DNA of 64,000 nt from Cyanobium sp. M30B3 (GCA_018399015.1 CP073761.1:1922001-1986000); one strand, 5' to 3'. Shown: positions 10,035-19,294, counted from the first letter of the stretch. Translations and numbers: made by a program. Notes: generated by a model from the sequence alone, not told the origin.

Positions 10035-10796
10035 TCAGGGGGAAGGGGCGAGCCTGTAGGCCTGTCCGGGGATCGGGTCGATGAAGCGCGGGGGTGGCCG
10101 CTCGTCGGTTTGCTCGGTTTCAACCAGGGCCGCCGCTTCTTCGGCTCCGCCCTGCTGGCGGAGAGCGCGGGTGAGCAGGCCTGCGAAGCGCACATCGCCG
10201 CCGGCGGTGCTCGCCAGCACCGCCGAGGGGCGGAAGCGCTCGAGCAGCCGGGGCAGCACCTCGCGGCCGCGCACGAACGGGCCGGCCAGCGGCAGCGACA
10301 GATCCACCACCGGGGTGATCACGGCATCCAGGGGTTCGGCCGGCAGGTCGGGATCGAGGAATCCATGGGGCTCGAGATAGAGGCTGCCGGCCGGGTGGTC
10401 GAGGCGATAGCCGTTTTCCACCTGGGGAACGGGCGCTCCTGCCGTCGCCCGGATGCGCAGCGCTCCCGCCAGGTGGGTCTGGCCCGGGGCCAGCGCCGTC
10501 ACTTGCTGGAAGCCCAGCTGCCGGGCCCGGGCGGCGGCGCTGGCGGAGCCCACCACCGGCAGCGCCGGATCGAGCAGGGCCAGGCTGGGGGGGTGGCAGT
10601 GGTCCGGGAGCCCCTGGGTGAGCAGCAGCAGCTGGAGGTTGGCGGGCACGGGCCAGGGATGGGGCAGGCTGCCGCTGAAGAACCACCGTCCCGGCGGGAA
10701 CACCAGCTCGTCGCACAGCCATGGGTCAACCAGCACCCGGAACCCCTCGAAGTCGAGCAGCCAGCCGTTGGCGCCGAAGTAGGTGGCGGTGATCAT
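10035..10796 (-). CDS. MBL-fold protein with altered metal site
   Basis: A 253-residue metallo-beta-lactamase-fold protein (MITATYFGANGWLLDFEG ... RVLVDPW). The place of the HxHxDH zinc motif reads LTQGLPDHCHPP, so the first two His are replaced by Gln and Leu while Asp-His remain. Hydrolase activity is therefore doubtful, although other His are present. The start at 10796 lies in an ATGA overlap with a small upstream frame (10793-10960); a longer frame to 10988 is open but not family-like. Substrate unknown. Confidence 0.7.
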   Translation of the reverse strand: MITATYFGANGWLLDFEGFRVLVDPWLCDELVFPPGRWFFSGSLPHPWPVPANLQLLLLTQGLPDHCHPPSLALLDPALPVVGSASAAARARQLGFQQVTALAPGQTHLAGALRIRATAGAPVPQVENGYRLDHPAGSLYLEPHGFLDPDLPAEPLDAVITPVVDLSLPLAGPFVRGREVLPRLLERFRPSAVLASTAGGDVRFAGLLTRALRQQGGAEEAAALVETEQTDERPPPRFIDPIPGQAYRLAPSP

Positions 10797-10960
10797 CGGG
10801 CCAGCGCGCAGACGTTCCCCGGCCGGGGCAATCCGCAGCGGGCCTCGCCGGGCCTTCGGCGATCGGCGCGCAGCTGCCAGAAGAGCAGGGCAAGGCTCAG
10901 GCCGCGGGCGGTGCTCACCACCGCCAGGGCGAGGCACAGCGGGCAGTGGGTGAGGGACAT
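10793..10960 (-). CDS. Possible small membrane protein upstream of MBL gene
   Basis: A 55-codon frame beginning MSLTHCPLCLALAVVS, with a CxxC pair, one hydrophobic segment (about residues 8-28) and a basic tail. Its stop overlaps the MBL start as ATGA, a pattern typical of translationally coupled genes. No recognised family, and no strong ribosome site. It may be a real small gene or a leader frame. Confidence 0.35.
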   Translation of the reverse strand: MSLTHCPLCLALAVVSTARGLSLALLFWQLRADRRRPGEARCGLPRPGNVCALAR

Positions 10961-11050
10961 CGCGCCCTGCAGACCGGAGGAACCACACCCTGGCAGAGCC
11001 AGGGCGCCCGTGGCGGCTGCTGAAATGAATGCATCGCCGGAGATGCTGCC

Positions 11051-12742
11051 GTGCTGCGCCTGAGCGAGCTGAAACTGCCCCTCGACCACAGCGACGCCGA
11101 TCTCACGGCGGCCATCTGCCGCCGCCTGCGGCTGCAGCCGGAACAGCTGCGTGGCCAGCGGCTGGTGAAGCGCAGCGTCGATGCCCGCCGGCAGCGGCCG
11201 ATCCGGCTGGTGTACAGCCTCGACCTGGAGCTGGCCCTCTCGCCCGCCGCCGAGGCGCGGCTGCTGGAGCGCTTCCGGGGTGATCCCCATCTGCGCCCCA
11301 CCCCGGATGAGCGCTACCGGCCGCTGGCTTCACTGGGCGACTGGCATGGCCCGCGGCCGGTGGTGATCGGCGCCGGACCCTGCGGCTATTTCGCCGCCCT
11401 GCTGCTGGCCCAGATGGGACTGCGCCCCCTGCTGCTGGAGCGCGGCCAGCCGGTGAAGCAGCGCACGGCCGACACGTTCGGCTTCTGGCGGGGGGAGCGC
11501 CCGTTCAACCCCGAATCCAACGCCCAGTTCGGGGAGGGAGGGGCCGGCACCTTCTCCGATGGCAAGCTCTACAGCCAGGTGAGTGAGCCCCGCCCCTATG
11601 GGCGCAAGGTGCTCGAAGAGCTGGTGAATGCCGGCGCCAACCCGGAGATCCTCACCCTGCACCGTCCCCACATCGGCACGTTCAAGCTGGCCACGGTGGT
11701 GCGGGGATTGCGGGCCCGGATCGAGGCCCTGGGCGGCGAGGTGCGCTTCGGCGCCCGGGTCACCGGCCTGGAGCTGGCACCGCACAGCAGGAGGCTGCGG
11801 GGCGTGCACTTGGCCGACGGCGGCACGATCCCGGCCGAAGCGGTGGTGCTGGCTGTGGGCCACAGTGCCCGTGACACCTTCGCGTGGCTGCACAGCCAGG
11901 CCGTGGCCATGGCGGCCAAGCCCTTCGCCATGGGCGTGCGTATCGAACATCCCCAGCCACTGATCGACCGGGCCCGCTGGGGCGAGGCGGCGGGACACCC
12001 CCGGCTGGGGGCAGCTGAGTACAAGCTGGTGCACCACTGCCGGGAGCCGGCCAACCTGGGCCGGGACGTGTACAGCTTCTGCATGTGCCCCGGGGGCCTG
12101 GTGGTGGGGGCCACCTCGGAAGCCGGCGCCGTGGTGACCAACGGCATGAGCCAGCACTCCCGCAACGAGCGCAATGCCAACAGCGGCCTCGTGGTGAACG
12201 TGACCCTGGCCGATCTGGAGCCCTATGGCCGCGCTGCGGGAGATCCGCTGGCCGGGGTGGCCTTTCAACGCCACTGGGAGCAGCAGGCCTTTGCGGCCGG
12301 TGGCGGCAGCCTGCGGGCTCCGGCCCAGAGGGTCGCGGACTTCCTCGCCGGGCGCCCCCATGGGGAGCGTGCCACTGCCGCGGACAGCCCGCTGGAGCCG
12401 ATGGCCGTGCAGCCCTCGTATCAGCCGGGGGTGGTGTTCACCGACCTGGAACCCTGCCTGCCCGCATTCGTGACCTCAGCCCTGCGTGAGGCTCTGCCCC
12501 ACTTCAATCAGAACCTGCCGGGATTCTGTGAGCACGATGCGGTGCTCACCGGGGTGGAGACCCGCACGTCCTCTCCCCTGCGGGTGCTGAGATCCCCGGA
12601 TTCCCTGCAATCGACCAATACGCCTGGGCTCTATCCGGCGGGGGAAGGGGCCGGCTTTGCCGGGGGCATCCTCTCTGCTGCCATCGACGGCATCAAAGTG
12701 GCGGAACAACTGGGCCTGGCGCTGCTCCGCCAGCAGGGCTGA
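11051..12742 (+). CDS. FAD-dependent dehydrogenase (COG2509-like)
   Basis: A 563-residue flavoprotein. It starts at GTG 11051. The first 90 residues form a small alpha/beta domain (LRLSELKLPLDHSDADL), and the dinucleotide-binding motif is VVIGAGPCGYFAALLLAQMG. It has QFGEGGAGTFSDGKL, characteristic of this uncharacterised dehydrogenase family, and a C-terminal FAD-closing motif (GLYPAGEGAGFAGGILSAAIDG). Substrate and physiological partner are not known for the family. It converges on the cyAbrB gene. Confidence 0.85.
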   Translation: MLRLSELKLPLDHSDADLTAAICRRLRLQPEQLRGQRLVKRSVDARRQRPIRLVYSLDLELALSPAAEARLLERFRGDPHLRPTPDERYRPLASLGDWHGPRPVVIGAGPCGYFAALLLAQMGLRPLLLERGQPVKQRTADTFGFWRGERPFNPESNAQFGEGGAGTFSDGKLYSQVSEPRPYGRKVLEELVNAGANPEILTLHRPHIGTFKLATVVRGLRARIEALGGEVRFGARVTGLELAPHSRRLRGVHLADGGTIPAEAVVLAVGHSARDTFAWLHSQAVAMAAKPFAMGVRIEHPQPLIDRARWGEAAGHPRLGAAEYKLVHHCREPANLGRDVYSFCMCPGGLVVGATSEAGAVVTNGMSQHSRNERNANSGLVVNVTLADLEPYGRAAGDPLAGVAFQRHWEQQAFAAGGGSLRAPAQRVADFLAGRPHGERATAADSPLEPMAVQPSYQPGVVFTDLEPCLPAFVTSALREALPHFNQNLPGFCEHDAVLTGVETRTSSPLRVLRSPDSLQSTNTPGLYPAGEGAGFAGGILSAAIDGIKVAEQLGLALLRQQG

Positions 12743-12790
12743 ACGAACCGGACGGGCCCGTTCAGCCCTGGAGGGCCGGCAGGCTGCTCC

Positions 12791-13156
12791 TCACTCCTCG
12801 TCGTCCTCGGCTGTGCCGAGGGGCACGAGCTTGATCTGCTTGCGACCGAGTTTGATCTCGAACTCATCGCCGGGCTGCAGCCCCAGCTGGGCGGTGTAGG
12901 CCTTGCCCACCATCAGGTTGCCGTTGAATTGCACCTTGGTGAAGAAGCCCAGCTTGCGGCCTCCCTTGCCGCTTTTGGCGGGAGTACCCAGATCCACGCC
13001 CTTGGCATTGAGCAGGGCTTCGTAGAAGGCGGTGAAGTTCAACCGCTCCGAGCCGTCCTTTTTGTAAGAGACATACCCGCAGGCCCGAACGAGATCGGAT
13101 TTGGATGCGTCAGAGAGCTCTTTGACCTTGGCAAGCAGGTCTGCGCCAGTGAGCAT
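12791..13156 (-). CDS. cyAbrB-type transcriptional regulator
   Basis: A 121-residue DNA-binding protein of the cyanobacterial AbrB family. In that family the AbrB-like DNA-binding domain is C-terminal. Here it is the region VQFNGNLMVGKAYTAQLGLQ...EFEIKLGRKQIKLVPL, preceded by a helical N-terminal domain (LTGADLLAKVKELSDASKSDLVRACGY split over residues 2-28) and a Gly/Lys linker. Members tune carbon/nitrogen balance and inorganic-carbon uptake genes. This is family knowledge; targets here cannot be read. A good sigma-70-like promoter lies just upstream. Confidence 0.88.
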   Translation of the reverse strand: MLTGADLLAKVKELSDASKSDLVRACGYVSYKKDGSERLNFTAFYEALLNAKGVDLGTPAKSGKGGRKLGFFTKVQFNGNLMVGKAYTAQLGLQPGDEFEIKLGRKQIKLVPLGTAEDDEE

Positions 13157-13179
13157 GAAATGAACTATGCAACAAATGC

Positions 13180-13209
13180 ATTATTACAGGCTTTCCTGGC
13201 CATCTGCAA
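13180..13209 (-). promoter_or_regulatory. Sigma-70-like promoter of cyAbrB
   Basis: Read on the minus strand, a -35-like TTGCAG (13209-13204) is followed 17 bp later by TAATAAT (13186-13180), in a notably AT-rich patch of an otherwise GC-rich region. The predicted start gives a short leader before the ATG at 13156. Confidence 0.5.
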
Positions 13210-13286
13210 GGAAGGCAGAGAGTCTGGGCTTCGGAATCGGCGATTTTCAGTGCTCTGCTGCGCCCACCACTCTGGTGGCTTTGCCC

Positions 13287-14126
13287 TCAGTTCTGAGCCA
13301 CGATTCCGCTCCACTGCACTGCCTTGATGCCATCTCGGCGCCAGGAGTGGAAAAGGTCAGGTTCGGCCACCGTGCAGAGGGGGCAGCTGGCGATCCGCTC
13401 CGGGTTGATACCCAGCAGCTCCAGTTGAATGCGTGCGGCCTGGCGAATGTCCAGGCGATCCTTCTGCGGCTCCGCATCCACGGCCAGCGCCCGGCCTGCA
13501 CGCAGGAGTTCGAGCTCCTGGCTGAGGGATTGCTCCGGCGGGCTCCCCAGGGGTGCTTCCCTCAGCAGGGGAGTGAGGCTGGCGGCCAGCTCACAGCTCA
13601 CGCTGTGGTGCACCTGGTAGTTGGCACCGCTGACGGCGGGGCCAAGGGCCACCAGCAGATCGGCCGCTGCGCTGCCATCGGCCACCAGAGCGGCCACCGC
13701 CTCCGCCAGGATGCCGCTGGCCACGCCGCGCCAGCCGGCATGGCAGGCCGCCGCCGCCCCCCGCACGGGATCCGCCAGCAGAACGGGCGTGCAGTCGGCG
13801 CCGCACACCCAGAGGCTCTGGCCACCGGCGTCGCTGCGCAGGCCATCGGCATCCGGCCAGGGCGGGGCGACGGCTTGCCGCGCCGGCAGCACCCTGTTGC
13901 CGTGCACCTGGCGGGTGCGATGCACACTCACACCGGCGCTCAGGTAGCCGGCCAGGTCCTCGGGGCCTCGCCCCTGCCACTGGCGGGTGAAGAAGCCGTG
14001 CTCGAAGCCCGCCAACAGGTCGGCCTGCAGGTAGTAGCCCCCGTAACAGCCCACCCAGGTCCAGCCCGGCAGGGAGTTGAAGCCGCTGTCGGGGCGGTTG
14101 AACGGGAAATCAACGGCTTCGCTCAT
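13287..14126 (-). CDS. pgeF: Peptidoglycan editing factor PgeF (laccase-domain family)
   Basis: A 279-residue member of the YfiH/PgeF (DUF152) family. E. coli PgeF removes wrongly incorporated L-Ser from UDP-MurNAc peptides; older names call it polyphenol oxidase. The metal-binding pattern is seen in QVHGNRV, GADCTPVLL and ACHAGWRGVASG, so the usual His/Cys/His site is intact. The gene is the last of a leftward run S1-like, tab2, pgeF, separated from tab2 by 38 bp that is almost entirely a 7-bp tandem repeat. Confidence 0.85.
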   Translation of the reverse strand: MSEAVDFPFNRPDSGFNSLPGWTWVGCYGGYYLQADLLAGFEHGFFTRQWQGRGPEDLAGYLSAGVSVHRTRQVHGNRVLPARQAVAPPWPDADGLRSDAGGQSLWVCGADCTPVLLADPVRGAAAACHAGWRGVASGILAEAVAALVADGSAAADLLVALGPAVSGANYQVHHSVSCELAASLTPLLREAPLGSPPEQSLSQELELLRAGRALAVDAEPQKDRLDIRQAARIQLELLGINPERIASCPLCTVAEPDLFHSWRRDGIKAVQWSGIVAQN

Positions 14127-14133
14127 CGGCGCG

Positions 14134-14175
14134 GGATCAGGGATCAGGGATCAGGGATCAGGGATCAGGGATCAG
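14134..14175. repeat. Six tandem copies of a 7-bp unit (GGATCAG)
   Basis: Six perfect head-to-tail copies of GGATCAG lie between pgeF and the tab2-like gene and run into the end of the latter. On the coding (minus) strand each unit CTGATCC contains TGA, and a period of seven places a stop in every frame, so the array ends tab2 whatever its frame. Copy number is a likely site of strain variation. Confidence 0.95.
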
Positions 14176-15082
14176 GCAGATCCTGCAGCAGCCAGAAGCC
14201 CTCGAAGCTCTGATCGCTCTCCTGGGCCTGCACGGCCAGGAACTGCAGGCCGTCCGCCTGCTCACGGGCCAGGGCGAAGGCCTGCCGCGCCGCGTCGGCC
14301 TCCTCCTCGGCAAGGGTCCCCAGGGACCAGCGGTCCTCCAGCCCCGCCTCCAGCACCAGCAGGCGGCCGTCGATCTCCAGGCGCACCGGCTCAAGCCCCG
14401 CCAGCCAGCCGGCGATCGCCAGGGCCCTGCCCGCTCCGAACAGCCGGATGCCGGGCACCGTGGCTTCGGGATCCACACCGGCTGGCAGGGGCACCAGGCC
14501 CTGGAAACTGCTCTGCCACTGGCCCGCACTGCTGAGGGCGGCCACGGGCAGGCTGGCCCAGCTCCAGCGGTTGCCCCGGGCCGCCTCGGGCAGGGGCACC
14601 GGCACGGGACGGATGGCGGCGGGCGCGGGGGCCAGGGGACCCACCATGTAGCCCTCCTGGGTCGGATACACCTCCCGCTGGCGCTGCTGCAGCCAGCTCA
14701 CCAGGGCGTAGGTGCGGCGGCTGGCCACCAGCTCCATGCCCAGACCCTCGGCGGCCCGCTGCACCATCGTGCGCATCGAGGCCCGCCAGCAGCGCAGGCG
14801 CCTTGGTGGCGCGAACCCGGCTTCCCCGCTGGCCGCGAGGGCCTGTTCCAGGGCCTCGCGCAGCCAGATGGAGTTCACGCTGCCGGCCGGGCAGCTGCGA
14901 ACCCACTGAAAGGATTCACCCCGCACCCGGCCCTCACTGTCCACCTCCGGAGTGGAGCAGATCAACAGTTCCCAGCGCTTCTTGCCATCGCCGTCGAGGA
15001 TGGGTCTGGAGTAATAGTCCAGTTCCCAGTCGGGTCCGATGGCCGTGCCGCCGCCGGTGGAGCTGGTGGCGGAGCTGGTCAT
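14165..15082 (-). CDS. Tab2/Atab2 family RNA-binding protein
   Basis: A 305-residue protein. The N-terminal signature (WELDYYSRPILDGDGKKRWE) is that of the Tab2/Atab2 (DUF1092) family, whose plastid members bind psaB mRNA and are needed for photosystem I translation. A cyanobacterial role in PSI biogenesis is inferred. Its ATG overlaps the stop of the S1-domain gene (ATGA), so two predicted RNA-binding proteins are translationally coupled. The C-terminal codons run into the 7-bp repeat. Confidence 0.85.
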   Translation of the reverse strand: MTSSATSSTGGGTAIGPDWELDYYSRPILDGDGKKRWELLICSTPEVDSEGRVRGESFQWVRSCPAGSVNSIWLREALEQALAASGEAGFAPPRRLRCWRASMRTMVQRAAEGLGMELVASRRTYALVSWLQQRQREVYPTQEGYMVGPLAPAPAAIRPVPVPLPEAARGNRWSWASLPVAALSSAGQWQSSFQGLVPLPAGVDPEATVPGIRLFGAGRALAIAGWLAGLEPVRLEIDGRLLVLEAGLEDRWSLGTLAEEEADAARQAFALAREQADGLQFLAVQAQESDQSFEGFWLLQDLPDP

Positions 15083-16419
15083 CCGGCCTGCTGCTCCTGC
15101 TGGCGCAGCAGCGAGCGGGCCCGGTTGGCCCGGTCCTCCGCTTCGTCCATCACCTTCTGCCTGTCGATCAACAGTTCGCCGGGCTGGCCCTCCAGCAGGG
15201 CGGTGTTCAAGGCGATCCGCCCGCGGCCGGGATCCAGGTCGGTGATCAGGGCGCGCACCCGGTCGCCCTGATCAAACACCTCGCGCAGCTCACGCAACTG
15301 GCCGCCGCTGATGCTGCTCTGGTGCAACAGGCCGCTGATGCCGCCCAGATCCACAAAGAAGCCGTAGGGCTTCACCGACACCACCACGCCCTCCACCAGC
15401 TGGCCCACCTCCAGTTCGGAGAAACGGGCCGCAGTGGCGGCCCGTTTCTCCGAGAGCACGAGCTTGCGGGTTTCGGGGTTCACCTCCAGGAAGGTGACGC
15501 CGAGGGTCCTGCCCACCAGGGCCTCGTGGTTCTCGCCCTCCAGGAGCTGGGAGCGGGGGATGAAGCCGCGCAGGCCCTCCAGATCACAGGTCACGCCGCC
15601 GCGGTTGAAGCCGTTCACCTTCACCTGCACCACCTTGCCCTCCTTCTCCAGGCCGCGCACCTTCTCCCAGCTGTGGCGCAGGGCCAGGGCCCGGGCGCTC
15701 ACCGTCACCATGCCGTCCGCGTTCTGCTCGCGCGTGACCAGCACCTCCACTTCGGTGCCCCTGGGGAAGCGCTCCTTGAGGTTGGTGATCACACCCAGGG
15801 CGGCTTCCTTCTTGGGCATGAAGCCGGGGGCCTTGCCGCCGATGTCCACGTACAGGCCGTCACTCTCCAGGCCGATCACCGTGCCGGTGACCACCTCCCC
15901 GGTGGTGCCCACGAAGTCCTGCTCATCGAGGGCGGCCAGGAAGGCGTCGGCGTCGAAGTCAAAGTCGTCCACGCTGCGGCTCACCACCGCGGCCTTGGGC
16001 TGGGCAGCGGCCTGGGGCTGGGCAGCGGCCTGGGGCGGGCGGGATGGGGAGCGGCCGCCGGAGCGCCCCGGATCGGGACCCAGCAGGTCGGCCATGGTGA
16101 GGCCTGCCATCTCGCCCAGGTCGAACAGCTCGTCATCGCTGCGCGCCGGAGCAGCAGAGGCAGCCTGGGGAGCGCGTACCTGGGAGGCCGGTGGGGAGGC
16201 CGGTGGGGAGGCCGGTGCCTGGGGAGACGGCGTCACAGGGGGGCCGGCCGGCTGGTCCGTTTCAGCCCCGTTGCGCGGCTCGTCCTTCTTGATCATCAGC
16301 ACCTGGGGCGGCCGGCGCTGCGGCGGCGTGGGCTGGGGGCGAGGCGTGCCGGGAGGAACGGGCCGCCCCGAGGAGGCTGACCCCTGGGACGTGGGCGTGG
16401 GCTTGCCGGATCCGGCCAT
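15079..16419 (-). CDS. S1 RNA-binding domain protein (ribosomal S1-like)
   Basis: A protein of about 446 residues with a long Pro/Ala/Gln-rich N-terminal region, an acidic stretch (DDFDFDADAFLAALDEQD), and three consecutive S1/OB repeats (TGTVIGLESDGLYVDIGGKA; VQVKVNGFNRGGVTCDLEGL; VEGVVVSVKPYGFFVDLGGI). It resembles the shorter cyanobacterial S1 paralogues more than full-length RpsA. The ATG at 16419 follows CGGAG directly; an internal ATG at 16296 is the alternative. It is coupled to the Tab2 gene. The divergent creatininase gene begins only 49 bp away. Confidence 0.85.
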   Translation of the reverse strand: MAGSGKPTPTSQGSASSGRPVPPGTPRPQPTPPQRRPPQVLMIKKDEPRNGAETDQPAGPPVTPSPQAPASPPASPPASQVRAPQAASAAPARSDDELFDLGEMAGLTMADLLGPDPGRSGGRSPSRPPQAAAQPQAAAQPKAAVVSRSVDDFDFDADAFLAALDEQDFVGTTGEVVTGTVIGLESDGLYVDIGGKAPGFMPKKEAALGVITNLKERFPRGTEVEVLVTREQNADGMVTVSARALALRHSWEKVRGLEKEGKVVQVKVNGFNRGGVTCDLEGLRGFIPRSQLLEGENHEALVGRTLGVTFLEVNPETRKLVLSEKRAATAARFSELEVGQLVEGVVVSVKPYGFFVDLGGISGLLHQSSISGGQLRELREVFDQGDRVRALITDLDPGRGRIALNTALLEGQPGELLIDRQKVMDEAEDRANRARSLLRQQEQQAG

Positions 16420-16468
16420 CTCCGCGGGGACTGACAGCCGCACACTGTAGGCAGCCGAACCGAAGGCG

Positions 16469-17299
16469 ATGTCGCCCGAACGCCATCTCACCCACCTCTC
16501 CTGGACCCAGGTGCGGGAGCTGGCAGCCCGCGAGGGCAGCACGGTGGTGTGGCCCTGGGGAGCCGTGGAGCAGCATGGGCCGCACCTGCCGCTGGGCACG
16601 GACGCCCTGTTCGCCGAGCGGGTGCTGGAGGCGGTGCTCCAGGCCCTGCCCCCCGAACGGCCGATCTGGAGGCTGCCGGCCCAGATGCTCGGCTTTTCCC
16701 CTGAGCACCTCAGCTTTCCAGGCACCCTCAGCCTGCCCGCCCCCCTGGTGCTGGAGCTGGTGAGCACGGTGGGGCAGCAGCTGGCGCGGGCAGGGTTCCA
16801 GCGGCTGGTGCTGTTCAACGCCCATGGCGGCCAGATCGCCCTGCTGCAGGCCGCGGCGCGCCAGCTGCACGAGCGGGTTCCGGCGCTGGGGGTGCTGCCC
16901 TGCTTTCTCTGGAGCGGACCGGAGGGGGTGGCGGAGCTGATCCCCGAACCGGAGCGCCACCAGGGGCTCCATGCCGGGCTGGCTGAAACCAGCCTGATGC
17001 TCCACCTGGCCCCGGAGCAGGTGGGGCCGCAGCGGCCCAGGGACGGGGTGCTGCCGTCGGGTCCCCCGCAGGGCTGGGACCTGGAGGGCGCCGTGCCGGA
17101 CGCCTGGCTCACCGCCGAGCTGAGCGCCAGTGGCGTGATCGGCTCGGCCGCCGGCGCCGATGCCGCCCTGGGGGCCGCCCTGTTTGCGCGGCTGGTGGCC
17201 GGCTGGACCTCCCGCTTCAACAGCTTGCTGGGCAGCGACTGGCCGCCCCGGGGTCGCCATGGATCTGCGCTGGAGCGGGATCCAGCTGAAAGCCGGTGA
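16469..17299 (+). CDS. Creatininase family amidohydrolase
   Basis: A 276-residue protein of the creatininase/MftE fold. The metal-binding pattern is present: WPWGAVEQHGPHLPLGTDALFAE split over residues 28-50 (Glu, His and Asp), NAHGGQ, and a later Glu in GLAETSLML. These proteins are metal-dependent amidases whose substrates differ widely; nothing here identifies the substrate. The gene ends 43 bp before ado in the same direction, so co-transcription is possible. Confidence 0.8.
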   Translation: MSPERHLTHLSWTQVRELAAREGSTVVWPWGAVEQHGPHLPLGTDALFAERVLEAVLQALPPERPIWRLPAQMLGFSPEHLSFPGTLSLPAPLVLELVSTVGQQLARAGFQRLVLFNAHGGQIALLQAAARQLHERVPALGVLPCFLWSGPEGVAELIPEPERHQGLHAGLAETSLMLHLAPEQVGPQRPRDGVLPSGPPQGWDLEGAVPDAWLTAELSASGVIGSAAGADAALGAALFARLVAGWTSRFNSLLGSDWPPRGRHGSALERDPAESR

Positions 17300-17342
17300 T
17301 GCTGGTTACAGTCGGCGCATCTGATCTCAATCTGCGGCCGTC

Positions 17343-18089
17343 ATGGTGTCCGTGACCACCCCTTCGCAGCCCAGCTCTGCAGTCACTGCTGCGGCCCCTG
17401 GAACCAGCCCGGAGGCTGCCCTGCCCGACTTTTCCAGCGCCACTTACAAGGATGCCTACAGCCGCATCAACGCCATCGTGATCGAGGGCGAACAGGAGGC
17501 CCACGACAACTACATCGCCATCGGCTCCCTGCTGCCCGACCAGGCTGAGGAGCTGGGCAAGCTTGCTCGCATGGAGCTCAAGCACATGAAAGGTTTCACG
17601 GCCTGTGCCAGGAACCTGGAGGTCACCGCTGACATGCCCTTCGCCAAGGAGTTCTTCGCTCCTCTGCACAACAATTTCCAGGCCGCCCTTGCCGAGGGCA
17701 AGGTGACCACCTGCCTGCTGATCCAGGCGATCCTGATCGAAGCGTTTGCGATCTCTGCATACCACATCTATATCCCTGTGGCCGATCCCTTCGCCCGCAA
17801 GATCACGGAGGGTGTCGTCAAGGACGAATACACCCACCTCAATTACGGCCAGGAGTGGCTCAAGGCCAATCTCGATACGGTGCGCGACGAGCTGATCGAG
17901 GCCAACAGGGTGAATCTGCCCCTGGTGCGACGCATGCTCGACCAGGTGGCCGATGACGCGGCGGTCCTGCAGATGGATCAGGAGGACCTGATGGCTGATT
18001 TCCTCAGCTCCTACCAGGAAGCCCTGATGGACATCGGCTTCACCGGCCGGGAGATCGCCCGCATGGCGGCCGCTGCCCTGGTGGGTTGA
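17343..18089 (+). CDS. ado: Aldehyde-deformylating oxygenase (alkane synthesis)
   Basis: Ferritin-like di-iron enzyme that converts fatty aldehydes to alkanes plus formate, with O2 and electrons from ferredoxin. The 248-residue protein is a little longer than the usual 231 because of a Ser/Thr/Pro-rich N-terminus. By alignment to the PCC 7942 numbering the iron ligands are Glu50, Glu78, His81, Glu133, Glu162 and His165, all present. It is followed by its partner acyl-ACP reductase after a 112 bp gap, the standard cyanobacterial pair. Confidence 0.95.
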   Translation: MVSVTTPSQPSSAVTAAAPGTSPEAALPDFSSATYKDAYSRINAIVIEGEQEAHDNYIAIGSLLPDQAEELGKLARMELKHMKGFTACARNLEVTADMPFAKEFFAPLHNNFQAALAEGKVTTCLLIQAILIEAFAISAYHIYIPVADPFARKITEGVVKDEYTHLNYGQEWLKANLDTVRDELIEANRVNLPLVRRMLDQVADDAAVLQMDQEDLMADFLSSYQEALMDIGFTGREIARMAAAALVG

Positions 18090-18201
18090 ACGGTTCGACC
18101 CAGGCCCTCACCTGGAGCGATGCCCGCAGGGCGTGGGGTCATCCGATCAGCCGATGCACCTTGGCAGGATGTAGCGTCGGCCACATTCCCAGGATGTGCC
18201 C

Positions 18202-19251
18202 ATGTTTGGCCTGATCGGTCACTCCACCAGCTTCGAGGAGGCCCGCGTCAAGGCCCGATCACTCGGCTACGACGATTTCGCCGACGGTGACCTGGACATG
18301 TGGTGTGCGGCTCCCCCCCAGCTTGTGGAGCGCATCCAGGTCACCGGTCTCACCGGCATGACAATCGAGGGGGCCTACATCGATTCGGTGTTCGTACCGG
18401 AGATGCTGCGCCGCTTCAAAACGGCCAAGCGCAAGGTGCTCAAGGCCATGGAACTGGCCCAGAAGACCGGCATCAACATCACGGCCCTGGGCGGGTTCAC
18501 CTCCATCATCTTTGAGGACATGAACCTGCTGCGGGAGGAACGGGTGAGCGCGGTGGAGCTCGACTGGCAGCGCTTCACCACCGGCAACACCCACACGGCC
18601 TGGGTGATCTGTCAGCAGGTGGAGGCCAGCGCCCCCCGGCTGGGCATCGACCTTTCGCGGGCCAGGGTGGCGGTGGTGGGGGCCAGTGGCGACATCGGCA
18701 GTGCCGTGTGCCGCTGGCTGCAGCGCCGCGGGGTGGGCGAACTGCTGCTGGTGGCCCGCAGGCCCCAGCCCCTGATCGATCTGCAGCAGAGCCTGGGTGA
18801 AGGAACGATCCTGGCCCTCGATGAAGCCCTGCCCCAGGCCGATGTGGTGGTGTGGGTGGCCAGCCTGCCCCAGAGCCTGCAGATCGACACCGCCAGCCTG
18901 CGCCGTCCCTGCCTGATGATCGATGGCGGCTATCCCAAGAACCTCGACAGCAAGGCATCGGCCCCCGGTGTTCATGTGCTCAAGGGCGGCATCGTGGAGT
19001 TCTGGCAGGACATCGGCTGGCAGATGATGGAGGTGGCCGAGATGGCGAAACCCCAGCGCCAGATGTTTGCCTGTTTCGCTGAGGCGATGTTGCTTGACTT
19101 TGAGGAGATCCACACCAACTTCAGCTGGGGCCGCAACAACATCAGCCTGGAGGCCATGGACCTGATCGGCGCCGCCTCCCTTCGCCATGGTTTCCGGGCC
19201 CTGGAGCTCGACCCCGCTTCGCTGCCCGCGCCCAGCCTGGCCACGGCCTGA
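18202..19251 (+). CDS. aar: Long-chain acyl-ACP reductase (alkane synthesis)
   Basis: Reduces acyl-ACP to fatty aldehyde with NADPH, supplying ADO. The 349-residue protein starts at ATG 18202 ([14 protein letters not shown], the family N-terminus) and not the GTG six bases upstream. The Rossmann motif is [19 protein letters not shown] conserved Cys in [15 protein letters not shown] is the likely thioester-forming residue, by family knowledge. accA follows in the same direction, which puts fatty-acid precursor supply next to the alkane pathway, as in other cyanobacteria. Confidence 0.95.
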   Translation: MFGLIGHSTSFEEARVKARSLGYDDFADGDLDMWCAAPPQLVERIQVTGLTGMTIEGAYIDSVFVPEMLRRFKTAKRKVLKAMELAQKTGINITALGGFTSIIFEDMNLLREERVSAVELDWQRFTTGNTHTAWVICQQVEASAPRLGIDLSRARVAVVGASGDIGSAVCRWLQRRGVGELLLVARRPQPLIDLQQSLGEGTILALDEALPQADVVVWVASLPQSLQIDTASLRRPCLMIDGGYPKNLDSKASAPGVHVLKGGIVEFWQDIGWQMMEVAEMAKPQRQMFACFAEAMLLDFEEIHTNFSWGRNNISLEAMDLIGAASLRHGFRALELDPASLPAPSLATA

Positions 19252-19294
19252 TCCTCCGCCCATCCCTTCCCCCTCCCCCACGCCCCACCCCGCC

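Noticed and set aside
12752-12761. ACGGGCCCGT palindrome between convergent genes as a terminator
   Set aside because: A loopless palindrome with no U-run; too weak and common at this GC content to call.
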